Positions 1 to 8,201 of a stretch of DNA of 64,000 nucleotides are shown one piece after another (within the stretch, counting starts at the first letter, position 1; each line of letters opens with the position of its first letter). The notes beneath the pieces were generated by a model that made no database searches, was not told the DNA's origin, and saw only the letters and a list, made by a program, of their open reading frames with translations. Location of the stretch: the NCBI GenBank assembly GCA_001897535.1, contig MKTC01000018.1:56617-120616 (forward strand), read 5' to 3'. Both the position numbers and the translations under genes were made by a program. Source of the stretch: Bacteroidetes bacterium 37-13 (GTDB lineage Bacteria; Bacteroidota; Bacteroidia; Chitinophagales; LD1).

Positions 1-1
1 T

Positions 2-1018
2 CAAAACATAAACATTACCGAACCAACGCCTTTAGCTTTAAGCGTGGCTACAACTCCGGTTTCGTGTAAAGATTTTAGCGATGGCACAGTTGCGGCAACT
101 GCAAGTGGAGGAACGCCAACTTATCACTACAATTGGAATCCCGCAAATGCAGATAGCAGTGCAATTTCTGGATTGGTTTCAGGACTTTATAATCTTACGG
201 TTACGGATAGCAGAGGCTGCACCATTGATACACAAAATATTTTTGTAAATGAACTTCCGGGAATTACACTCATGCCTTTGGTGATGAATGTGCTTTGCCC
301 GCCTTTAGAAAACGGAGCGATTTACATGGTGCAAACTGGTGCTATCGGAAATGTAACTTACCAATGGAGCAATGGTGCGCTTACGCAAGATATTACGAGC
401 CTTCCTTCAGGAACATATTCCGTAACGGTGAGCGACAGCAGAAACTGCAAAGCAGATACAACTTTAGAAGTACTAAACGATTCTATTTTCAAAATATATG
501 CTTCGCCAAACGATACATTTATTCCGCTTGGTGGCAAGGTGAAAATTGAAGTAGCCAATTCGCCCGGAACACAAGTATCAAGCTATATTTACAGGCCAAA
601 CCAATATTTAAGTTGCGGAAATTGCGCCACAACTATTGCTTCGCCATTAGCTTCAATGCCATACGTTATTACGGGAATTGATACCAACGGCTGTGTGTGG
701 GAAGATACCGTAAATATTACAGTAATTCCTGATTATCCGGTGTTTGTTCCTAATGCTTTTAGCCCGGGAGGAAACGATAACAGAAATGCGTTTTTTGAAT
801 TGTATGGAAACAAAGATGCGTGGAAACAAATGCACATTCAAATATTCAACCGCTGGGGCGAAAAAGTATATGATACCTACGACAAAAACTTTAAGTGGGA
901 CGGAATGTACAACGGGCAATATTTGCCGGGCGGTGTGTATGTTTATTCTTTAAAAATTACTTGGATTGATAATTATTCAAAGAATGACTTTAAAGGAAGT
1001 ATCACGCTATTACGCTAA
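2..1018 (+). CDS. SprB-repeat surface protein, 5'-truncated, T9SS type B C-terminal domain
   Basis: The frame is open from base 2, so the gene starts before the window; the GTG at 44 is not a real start. The visible part has at least two SprB-type repeats with the recurring pattern of a Cys, a Gly-Gly stretch, a Y-x-W-x-N strand, then SGLY or SGTY and TVTDSRGC. It ends in a domain with PNAFSPGGND, a FNRWGEKVYD strand and WDG...LPGGVYVY. This is the gliding-motility-associated (type B) C-terminal domain that directs export through the type IX secretion system and attachment to the cell surface. The full protein is probably a large adhesin. Family assignment is confident; total length and ligand are unknown. 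Confidence 0.9.
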   Translation, partial: QNINITEPTPLALSVATTPVSCKDFSDGTVAATASGGTPTYHYNWNPANADSSAISGLVSGLYNLTVTDSRGCTIDTQNIFVNELPGITLMPLVMNVLCPPLENGAIYMVQTGAIGNVTYQWSNGALTQDITSLPSGTYSVTVSDSRNCKADTTLEVLNDSIFKIYASPNDTFIPLGGKVKIEVANSPGTQVSSYIYRPNQYLSCGNCATTIASPLASMPYVITGIDTNGCVWEDTVNITVIPDYPVFVPNAFSPGGNDNRNAFFELYGNKDAWKQMHIQIFNRWGEKVYDTYDKNFKWDGMYNGQYLPGGVYVYSLKITWIDNYSKNDFKGSITLLR

Positions 1019-1086
1019 ACATGTTTTTATGGTGAAACTTTTAATTTCTATTTGAATTTTTATTTTCACCTCACAGTAAATAAAAA

Positions 1087-1845
1087 ATGAAAACAATATT
1101 CCTCTCTTTATCAGTTGCGGTAGCAATTGCGTTTGGTGCTACATCTTGCAACAAAACAGAAGAAAACAATGTGCCAACGCCAAAGAACACAGCGCCTGCT
1201 ACATCAATTCCTGATGATGCCGGTTTCTTTTTTAAGTCTTCGCTTTTTTATGTTTCAAGCACCAATGCTTACGGACAAAGCAGCGAGTACAAAGTAGGAG
1301 ATGGTTTTGGATTTTTCAAAAATAGTTCCGGGCAAAAAGTGAATGCCGGAGATGTTACACTCAACACTTGGCCATTGGAAAAAGATGGCGAAGGCAATTA
1401 CAAATTTAAAAATTTAGGCAATGTGCCAGAGGGCGTTTCTTTCACTAATAACTGGGCTGTTTGGCAAGCAACGGGCGATACTGCTACCGGAATTCCTGTA
1501 GTAAACGTTACTGATGGAACACCTTTCCCTGCAAAGCCAACTATTCAGGATAAAAAGATAAACACTCAAGAAAATTTTATACTCATGGCTGGCGATACCA
1601 TTATTGCTGACTCTACTGTTTTTGTGCTTTCTGGACCAAATGCCAGCATACGTAAGGTAAAAGGGCCAAATGCTAAGAGCTGTGTTTTCTCTAAAGAAGA
1701 AATGCAAACTTTAGGTACAGGCAGGTCGCTTGGCTTAATTCAAATTTCACCGTTTACAACTGTATTAGATACCGCTGCTGTTCCAGGTTTCAAAACCTAT
1801 TTCCAAAAGCAAGTGGTGTACTCTAAATACGTGGATTTAGAATAA
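1087..1845 (+). CDS. Putative lipoprotein of unknown function
   Basis: A 252-residue protein. The N-terminus MKTIFLSLSVAVAIAFGATSC is a lipoprotein signal peptide with Cys21 as the likely lipidated residue (lipobox GATSC). A short Asn/Thr/Pro-rich linker follows, then a domain with alternating strands and no motif that I recognise. It lies 68 bases after the T9SS protein on the same strand and may be co-transcribed. Lipidation is well supported; function is unknown. Confidence 0.75.
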   Translation: MKTIFLSLSVAVAIAFGATSCNKTEENNVPTPKNTAPATSIPDDAGFFFKSSLFYVSSTNAYGQSSEYKVGDGFGFFKNSSGQKVNAGDVTLNTWPLEKDGEGNYKFKNLGNVPEGVSFTNNWAVWQATGDTATGIPVVNVTDGTPFPAKPTIQDKKINTQENFILMAGDTIIADSTVFVLSGPNASIRKVKGPNAKSCVFSKEEMQTLGTGRSLGLIQISPFTTVLDTAAVPGFKTYFQKQVVYSKYVDLE

Positions 1846-1871
1846 TGCTTAGCAGCGTTTAGAGTAGTTTT

Positions 1872-1905
1872 TTTGGTTTTAGGAGTGATTAAAGTAATAT
1901 CTTTA
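1872..1905 (+). promoter_or_regulatory. Bacteroidota-type promoter of the frameshifted T9SS gene
   Basis: TTTG at 1872-1875 and TATCTTTA at 1898-1905, 22 bases apart, resemble the -33 (TTTG) and -7 (TAnnTTTG) elements of the Bacteroidota housekeeping sigma factor. The start codon follows at 2001. Spacing is at the long end of the usual range. Confidence 0.5.
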
Positions 1906-2000
1906 CATATAGAGGGTAAGGGAGTTGTCGTATTTTTTAATTTAAAAGATTATTATTTCTTTTGATAAGGAAATCTCTTTTAAACTCTAAATTCTGTGTT

Positions 2001-3001
2001 ATGAAAAAGCTATTCATAATCGGTTTGTTTTTATCCCTCTTTTGTGCTAAAGGTTATTCACTGGATACGTTACGACTATGTGAAGCTATTAGTGGGCATT
2101 CTGTGTGTAATGGATTACTAGGATATGTTAGCTTCAATGGTGTTAGTGTTTCTGAGCCTGGCACAATATTTCCTGCTGGAACAGAAGGAGTGGCAACTGC
2201 CCATTGTGTAACCTCTGGAATGTGGTCGGTTGGGTACGACACAAGTTTTTATGTAATAATTTATGGCAAGCCTAAAATATGTGCAATAACGAGTGACTCC
2301 AATAATCATTCTGTAATTTATATTGACAGTTCTTGGCTGCCTGGGATCGCCTCAATAACGGTAAAACGGAAAGCAACAACTAATTCGTGGCAAACAGTAG
2401 GCACTATTAACCCAGGAGATAGTTTAGTGTTTACAGACATCACAGCCAATACAGCTTCACAGCAATATACTTATAAATTAGAAGGAGGTTTTTGTTCAGA
2501 AGGTAACCAAATAACTACAATACACTTGCAAGCAAATGGTAATAATTTAAGCTGGAATGGGGCAGATCCTAACTTACGTGGTTATTATATTTATAAGCGA
2601 AATAGTTTGGGGAGTTTTAGCTTGATTGATAGCACTGCGAGTCTTACATATACAGATCCAAACTTCCAGAATGGCGATGAATATTTTATTGGTATGTTTA
2701 TAATGATAATGGATGTCAATCTACAGCGTGGAGAAGCGCAAAAACGCCATTATTTATTAAATCAAATCGCTTAACTGTCAATATTTCGGGAATTGATGAA
2801 ACAAAAGTTATAGTAAATAAATATTATGTGAGTAGTAATGTATTAAATGTAATGCTAAATAAAGCAAGCGATATATATATAAGAGATGTTTTAGGGAGAG
2901 AAATAGTTCATGAGTATAGTAGTAATCTTTCACTTCCACTTACCTCTGGTCTTTATATTATGAATGTTGGGGCAAGGGGATTTAAAGTTCTAATTCCTTA
3001 G
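2001..3001 (+). pseudogene. Frameshifted T9SS type A cargo protein
   Basis: ATG at 2001 begins MKKLFIIGLFLSLFCAKGYS, a clear signal peptide. The body carries a fibronectin-III-like segment (LRGYYIYKRNS, SLTYTDPNFQNGDEYF). The reading frame then ends early at 2774. In the next frame the protein continues from about 2690 as YVYNDNGCQSTAW and runs to a TAG at 2999-3001. That tail looks like a T9SS type A sorting domain: IYIRDVLGREI, LPLTSGLYIM, FKVLIP. Adding one T to the run at 2684-2687 restores a single frame. The gene is therefore broken by a one-base loss or carries a sequencing error. Function of the intact protein is unknown. Confidence 0.8.
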
Positions 3002-3073
3002 TAGGTTCTACTTTAAATTGTTTTTTAGAGACTCTAATTTAGGAGTGAATAAACATTTAAGTTGAAGAGGCTA

Positions 3074-4672
3074 TTACTTCAACCGCTTCATTAAGTTTTT
3101 TCCTGTAATGGCAGAAGCGGTGAGCAATCCGGCAGAAAGCGCTCCGCCCACACCACAGCTCACAATATCTTGCCCGGTTAAATACAAGTTTTTAATTGGT
3201 GATTTTGGGCGCAAAAAAGTTTGGCTAAAGCGCTTCACATCGTGGTTAATGCCATATAATTCACCTACTTCGTAATTAGTGAAATGCTTGGTGCTTAGTG
3301 GTGTAGAGAGTTCGTAATAATCAATTTTATCGCGCAGTTGCGGTTCTTGCTCAAATAGTTTTTCGAGTAGTCGCTGGCTTAGTTTTTCTTTTTGCGCTTC
3401 GTAATCTTGTCCTCTTTTTTTCCAAGGTTGGTTGCTCCATGCTGCGTACCATTCGTAAGGCGCAAGCGTAACAATTTCAATAGTGGAGCGTTCAGGAAAT
3501 TCAGCCTCCCAAGCAGGATCTTTTGCCGATGGAAATGATATATAAACAACAGGAATTTCGCTATCCGGATTGGCGAGATAGTTTTTAATATTTAGATCGT
3601 GGTCGTAGTTATCAGGAAATATCCAATAGTTTGCTTTGCCCAAATTCAACGAAGATTTTGAATGCCTTAACCCGATGTAAAGACACACATGCCCAACAGA
3701 AGGAGTAAGCTGCGTTAGTTTTTTATCTAAATGATTTTGCTGCACAATTTCTTTCGGCAGCAATTTTTTGAAAGTGGTATTTATTCCGGTATTGCTCACA
3801 ATAGTTGGCGCAAAATATTCTTCTCCGCTTTCCATTTTCACACCAATAGCTTTGTTGTTTTTTAAAATAATTTCTTTTACTGGAGCGTTTACAAAAATTT
3901 CGCCTCCGGCTTCACAAATAGCAGGTGCAATAGTTTCAAATATTTTTCCTGCACCGCCAACAGGATAATTTCCACCGCGCATGTAATGTTTTGCTAAAAT
4001 GGCGTGCATCATAAAACTGCTTTCGGCAGGAGGTAAACCATAGTCGCCAAACTGCCCTGTGAGCACGGCAATCAACTTTCTATTTTGTGTAATAGATTGC
4101 AAAACTTCCAAAGTGGTTTTGTTCCATTTCAATGCTTTTTTACGAAGCCAAGTACTCAAAAACGGCTGCAAAAATCGAGGCAATAACTTCTCGGTAAAAA
4201 AGCCCATTTGCGCTCGCTGTGCATCGTAAATTGCTTGCACATAATGGTCTATTGCCAGTTGGTCATTTGGCTCAGGAAAATAGGTTTTTAGTTTAGCCTT
4301 AAACTCTTCTTTACCTTTTGCATAATCGTAAACTTCTTTACCGAAAATCATTTTGTCGTAAACTTCACCCATGTCTGCCCATTTCAGTTGGTCGTTGCTC
4401 AGGTATTTAAAAAGCTTAGTCATCAAATTTTTCTCGTTCTGCATTTCGCCAACATAGTGAATGCCCACATCCCACAAATAACCTCTGCGCATATAAGCAT
4501 GTGTGAACCCTCCGGCTGTGTAGTGCTGTTCCAAAACAAGCACGCGCTTTCCTTCTTTTGCAAGCAAGGCAGCAGTTGCCGTTCCGCCCATTCCGGAGCC
4601 AACCACAATTACATCAAAATTGTCTGAAGGTTTATGTGTGAGAAACGATTTTACGTGCTTTGATTTCACCAT
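3074..4672 (-). CDS. FAD-dependent oxidoreductase, retinol saturase / carotenoid isomerase-like
   Basis: A 532-residue flavoprotein. The N-terminus has the dinucleotide-binding fold DVIVVGSGMGGTATAALLA (about residues 20-38), an acidic ribose-binding turn LVLEQH, and the motif YTAGGFTH typical of all-trans-retinol 13,14-reductase and CrtI/CrtISO-like proteins. The C-terminus YLTGQDIVSCGVGGALSAG is the second FAD-contacting segment of the family. It probably reduces or isomerises a polyene; the substrate cannot be read from sequence. It is divergent from an acyltransferase and dehydratase pair at 4863-6170, which hints at a shared polyene-lipid pathway. No signal peptide. Confidence 0.8.
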   Translation of the reverse strand: MVKSKHVKSFLTHKPSDNFDVIVVGSGMGGTATAALLAKEGKRVLVLEQHYTAGGFTHAYMRRGYLWDVGIHYVGEMQNEKNLMTKLFKYLSNDQLKWADMGEVYDKMIFGKEVYDYAKGKEEFKAKLKTYFPEPNDQLAIDHYVQAIYDAQRAQMGFFTEKLLPRFLQPFLSTWLRKKALKWNKTTLEVLQSITQNRKLIAVLTGQFGDYGLPPAESSFMMHAILAKHYMRGGNYPVGGAGKIFETIAPAICEAGGEIFVNAPVKEIILKNNKAIGVKMESGEEYFAPTIVSNTGINTTFKKLLPKEIVQQNHLDKKLTQLTPSVGHVCLYIGLRHSKSSLNLGKANYWIFPDNYDHDLNIKNYLANPDSEIPVVYISFPSAKDPAWEAEFPERSTIEIVTLAPYEWYAAWSNQPWKKRGQDYEAQKEKLSQRLLEKLFEQEPQLRDKIDYYELSTPLSTKHFTNYEVGELYGINHDVKRFSQTFLRPKSPIKNLYLTGQDIVSCGVGGALSAGLLTASAITGKNLMKRLK

Positions 4673-4862
4673 GTTGCAATGTTTTTAGCAGGTTGAAGAA
4701 AAACAGTTTTTACGAATAAGTAAATCTAAAATTTTATATTTCAGTATTGCTAATTGTGGTTTCGGTAGTGTGCTATTTTTTTTATTTTTGCTGCAGAAGA
4801 AACACTTTGCACACACTGCAAAACCACCTTTAATTTTTAAAAATATCCGAACCTGAATTACA

Positions 4863-5735
4863 ATGGCTGAATGGGAGGGAAAATCGAGAGGAACGCCTTT
4901 GGGCTATAGAATTTTTGTTTTTATTCTGTCAAATTTTGGTGTTTATCCTGCTTATTTGTTGCTTACTTTTGTGGCGATTTATTATGTGTTTTTTTCCTCA
5001 AAAACCACACCGCACATCATTAGTTTTTATACTAAAAGAATTGGCTGGAGCAAGTTAAAAGCATGGTGGAAATTATATGTTACTTATCACCTAATTGGGC
5101 AAACGCTTATTGATAGAGTTGCCGTAACCGCAGGTTTGAGCAAGCAAATAAAAACAGCGCTGCAAGGAAACGAAAACATAAAGGAATTAGTGAAAAGAAA
5201 CCAAGGTGGAATTTTGCTTAGCTCGCATTTTGGCAATTGGGGAATTGCGGCACATCGACTTATGAATTATGGCAGTGATGTGAATGTATTGGTTTACGAT
5301 ACCGAACACGAGCAGATTAAGCAATATCTGAGTGGTGTTACCGGTGGTATAAAGTTTAAAGCTATTGTAATTAAAAACGACCTTTCGCATATTTATGAAA
5401 TAGGCGAAGCGCTGCAACGAAACGAAGTTATTTGCATGACTGCCGATAGATATTTGCCCGGAAACAGAACGGTGAGCGCAAAGTTTTTTAATGAAGAAGC
5501 ACTTTTCCCTGCAGGGCCTTTTCAGCTTATTAAATCTTTTAAAGTTCCTTACACTTTTGTGTATGGTGTGAAAACAGGATTAACACAATACGATTTTTTC
5601 GCGAAGCCGATAAGAGAAGTTACACCAAAAACTACTTTGCAAGATATTGTGAACGATTACGCTCAGGACTTAGAAGGCATGGCAAAAAAATATCCTGAAC
5701 AATGGTTTAATTATTTCGATTTTTGGAAAAAATAA
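4863..5735 (+). CDS. LpxL/HtrB-type lysophospholipid acyltransferase family protein
   Basis: A 290-residue protein with one hydrophobic membrane segment near residues 20-40, followed by an acyltransferase domain. The block LLSSHFGNWGIAAH (about residues 118-131) corresponds to the catalytic H-x4-D/E motif of lipid A late acyltransferases, with Gly-Asn-Trp-Gly after His. CMTADRYLPGNR matches the second conserved block. It probably transfers an acyl chain from acyl-ACP to a lipid at the inner membrane. The next gene follows after 6 bases, so the two are co-transcribed. It may modify lipid A or, given the neighbouring dehydratase, act on an aryl-polyene-type lipid. Confidence 0.75.
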   Translation: MAEWEGKSRGTPLGYRIFVFILSNFGVYPAYLLLTFVAIYYVFFSSKTTPHIISFYTKRIGWSKLKAWWKLYVTYHLIGQTLIDRVAVTAGLSKQIKTALQGNENIKELVKRNQGGILLSSHFGNWGIAAHRLMNYGSDVNVLVYDTEHEQIKQYLSGVTGGIKFKAIVIKNDLSHIYEIGEALQRNEVICMTADRYLPGNRTVSAKFFNEEALFPAGPFQLIKSFKVPYTFVYGVKTGLTQYDFFAKPIREVTPKTTLQDIVNDYAQDLEGMAKKYPEQWFNYFDFWKK

Positions 5736-5741
5736 TCACTT

Positions 5742-6170
5742 ATGAAACTGCCAATTTCCGGTGCTGTACTTTGGGATTTGATACCACAAAAAAATCCATT
5801 TGTTTTAATTTCTACCATCGAAGAAATAGAAGGAAATAAATGCACAACTACTTTTTTGGTTGAAGAAAACCATGTGATGGTAAATAATAATACACTTACC
5901 GAAGGCGGTTTAATAGAGAATATTGCACAAACTTGTGCCGCCAAAGCCGGCTACGAAAGTGTGTTGGAAGGCAAGCCAATTCCGCTTGGTTTTATTGGTG
6001 ATGTACGCAATTTTGCTTGCAAAAGTTTACCTAAAACCGGAAGTATAATTTCTACCATTATAGAAGTGGAACACAAAGTGTTTAATACATTTATTATTTC
6101 CGGAGTGGTGTATGAAAATGGAAATGAAATTGCGTGCTGCAAAATGAAAGTATTTGAAGAAGAGAAGTAA
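5742..6170 (+). CDS. Hotdog-fold 3-hydroxyacyl-ACP dehydratase-like protein
   Basis: A 142-residue single hotdog domain. IPQKNPFVLIS near residues 15-25 corresponds to the FabZ family's L-P-H-x-x-P-F-L-L segment, but with Gln-Lys where FabZ has His. The helix segment TEGGLIENIAQTCAAKAGY (about residues 52-70) matches the central helix carrying the second catalytic acid (Glu). Proteins of this ApeP-like group sit in aryl polyene and flexirubin clusters and dehydrate ACP-bound 3-hydroxyacyl chains. The replaced His makes the catalytic role less certain. It is transcribed with the acyltransferase 6 bases upstream. Confidence 0.7.
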   Translation: MKLPISGAVLWDLIPQKNPFVLISTIEEIEGNKCTTTFLVEENHVMVNNNTLTEGGLIENIAQTCAAKAGYESVLEGKPIPLGFIGDVRNFACKSLPKTGSIISTIIEVEHKVFNTFIISGVVYENGNEIACCKMKVFEEEK

Positions 6171-6187
6171 ATTTTATTCTCTCAAGT

Positions 6188-6949
6188 TTATACTTCTAAT
6201 GTTAATCCATCGTAAGCGATAAAGAAATTTTTTGGGAGTGTAGCTTGCCGAGTTTCATGTGTTCCGGCATGGTGACTGATATGAATAAAATAAACTTTTT
6301 TTGGGTTCAGTTCTGTAGCAAGTTCAATAGCTTGAGCAAATGTAAGGTGCGAATGATGCTCTTGGTCGCGCAAAGCATTCAGTACTAAAACATCTAAGTT
6401 TTTCAACTTTTCTTTTTCGCTTGGTGCAATGGTTTTGCAATCGGTTACGTAAGCAAAATTCCCCATTCTAAAACCCAACACAGGCATTTCTGCGTGCATC
6501 ACTTCGGCAGGTGTAATTGCCAAATCGCCAATGCTGAATGGTGCATTTGAAATGCGTTTAAAATTCACTTTGGGTAAATACGGATAATTAGTTTTTCTAA
6601 AAACGTAAGCGTGTAATTCTCTAATTCCTTCTTCAGAAAATTCGTTGCAGTAAATATCAATTGGCTTTTGCAAAATAAAGTTGAGCGAACGAATTTCATC
6701 TAAACCGCCAATGTGGTCGCGGTGCGGATGCGTAACTAAAATAGCATCGAGCGTTTTAATGTTTTCGCGTAAAAACTGTTGGCGCAAATCTGGACCCATA
6801 TCCACCAAAAGTTTCAGGTTTTCTGTTTCTACAAAAATAGAACAGCGCAGGCGGTTATCTCGTGGGTCGCTGCTGGTACAAACTTCGCAACTACAGCCTA
6901 TTTGTGGTATTCCTGAACTTGTGCCTGTGCCTAAAAAAGTAATTTTCAC
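6188..6949 (-). CDS. MBL-fold metallo-hydrolase, PhnP-like phosphodiesterase family
   Basis: A 253-residue metallo-beta-lactamase fold protein. It opens with MKITFLGTGTSSGIPQIGC, then CEVC, the Cys-rich zinc site seen in PhnP-type cyclic phosphodiesterases. The metal-binding motif THPHRDHIGG (H-x-H-x-D-H) is at about residues 74-83, and later His and Asp ligands occur in VMHAEMPVLG, VTDC and IHISHHAG. It is expected to be a cytoplasmic phosphodiesterase; the natural substrate in Bacteroidota is not known. It follows a small gene with an 8-base gap on the same strand. Confidence 0.8.
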   Translation of the reverse strand: MKITFLGTGTSSGIPQIGCSCEVCTSSDPRDNRLRCSIFVETENLKLLVDMGPDLRQQFLRENIKTLDAILVTHPHRDHIGGLDEIRSLNFILQKPIDIYCNEFSEEGIRELHAYVFRKTNYPYLPKVNFKRISNAPFSIGDLAITPAEVMHAEMPVLGFRMGNFAYVTDCKTIAPSEKEKLKNLDVLVLNALRDQEHHSHLTFAQAIELATELNPKKVYFIHISHHAGTHETRQATLPKNFFIAYDGLTLEV

Positions 6950-6957
6950 GGTAGTAA

Positions 6958-7239
6958 TTATCCGAAAAGCGTTTCAGCTTTTGAGCTTAAAATTTTTAGA
7001 TATAAATTTCGCGTGTCTTCGGTTAAAGCTTCCGGAACAACATTTATTTCGGTAAGTATTTCCATTAAGCTATTTATTTTCGCTTCTATGTCGTGAAATT
7101 TATTGATAACTACTACACGCTTACTTTCCAGCACGCAATAGCCATTGTTGAAATTACCTTTTTCATAGCGAACCGAATAGCCGCTTTCTTCGTAAATGTC
7201 TTCAATTTTTTTCAGCAATGCGGCATTGTACTTAAACAT
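6958..7239 (-). CDS. Small conserved protein of unknown function
   Basis: A 93-residue protein with no signal peptide or membrane segment. It is predicted alpha/beta: KKIEDIYEESGYSVRYEKG, then strands CVLESKRVVVINK, then a helix. The sequence resembles short uncharacterised proteins that I associate with Bacteroidota, but no function is known to me. It stands just upstream of the PhnP-like hydrolase on the same strand and probably shares its promoter. Confidence 0.7.
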   Translation of the reverse strand: MFKYNAALLKKIEDIYEESGYSVRYEKGNFNNGYCVLESKRVVVINKFHDIEAKINSLMEILTEINVVPEALTEDTRNLYLKILSSKAETLFG

Positions 7240-7328
7240 AATCCTACTTCAATTTTTATTTCTGAAAAGCATAAGTGAATATGCTAAACTTGCAACGAAT
7301 TTAATGTTTTATCGCAAGCGGTTTAATT

Positions 7329-8186
7329 ATGAAGAAACAAACACTGTTGATATTTCTTTTTCCATTGTTTTTAATGGCACAGCAAGCACCTGTTATCCAA
7401 TTTGATTTGAATAATATTGGCAAGAAAAAAACAGAAACAAAACCTTCGGAAAATATAGAGCAGGAACAAACCACAACTTATCCTTCGGATGATGAAGAAC
7501 CGGATGCCGATAAGCCAAAAAAGGAAAGGAAAGTGAAGCAGGCAAAAGCTGAAAAGCCCTTGCCGGAAGAAAAAGAAGAAGAGAAGCCGGATTTTAGAAA
7601 TGGTTTGTTCAAAGGTTTGTTTTTTGCGGGATTAAATGCCTGCCAAGTAGATGGCGATGATGCTTCAGGTTACAGCTATTTGGGTGCGCACGTTGGCGTT
7701 GGCGCAATGGTGAAATTTCATAAATACATGAGCGTGAGCATGGAAATTTTGTACAATATGAAAGGAGCACAAAGGCGATTATTTAATAATAACACGGCCG
7801 ACAGTAGTTTTAGATTGGTACACGATTATGTGCAAGTGCCGTTTTTATTTAATGTACACGATAAGCGAATTGTGATGTTTAGCGCAGGCATTTCGCTTGG
7901 TTATATGGTGCGTTTTCAGCAAATTATTAGCGGTAAAGATTACACACATCCCGATCCTTCTGCACCAATAGCATCGCAGTTTTTAAAAGACCCTCGAAGG
8001 TTTGATGTGTGTGCCGAAGTAGGTTTACATTTTGTAATTAAAGAGCAGTTTGCATTAGGTGGAAGATTTTCGTACTCTCTATTAGGAATGCGCGATGCCT
8101 TACCGGGTTCCAAGGTGCGAAAGCAATATAACAATGTGCTTACGTTTCGCTTTATGTATATTTTGAGCCCTAAAAAGAAAAAATAA
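7329..8186 (+). CDS. Outer-membrane beta-barrel protein, PorT-family, with charged linker
   Basis: A 285-residue protein. The N-terminus MKKQTLLIFLFPLFLMAQQA is a signal peptide. Residues about 30-95 form a low-complexity Glu/Lys/Pro/Asp-rich linker. The remainder is a small beta barrel of the PorT-like outer membrane family: LFFAGLNACQVDGDDASGY, GAHVGVGAMVKFHKYMSVS, EILYNMKGAQRR, and further amphipathic strands up to the terminal FRFMYIL. The charged linker could contact peptidoglycan, but that is a guess. The family fold is clear; the transported or bound partner is unknown. Confidence 0.8.
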   Translation: MKKQTLLIFLFPLFLMAQQAPVIQFDLNNIGKKKTETKPSENIEQEQTTTYPSDDEEPDADKPKKERKVKQAKAEKPLPEEKEEEKPDFRNGLFKGLFFAGLNACQVDGDDASGYSYLGAHVGVGAMVKFHKYMSVSMEILYNMKGAQRRLFNNNTADSSFRLVHDYVQVPFLFNVHDKRIVMFSAGISLGYMVRFQQIISGKDYTHPDPSAPIASQFLKDPRRFDVCAEVGLHFVIKEQFALGGRFSYSLLGMRDALPGSKVRKQYNNVLTFRFMYILSPKKKK

Positions 8187-8201
8187 TCTCGGGGCGGGTA
8201 G

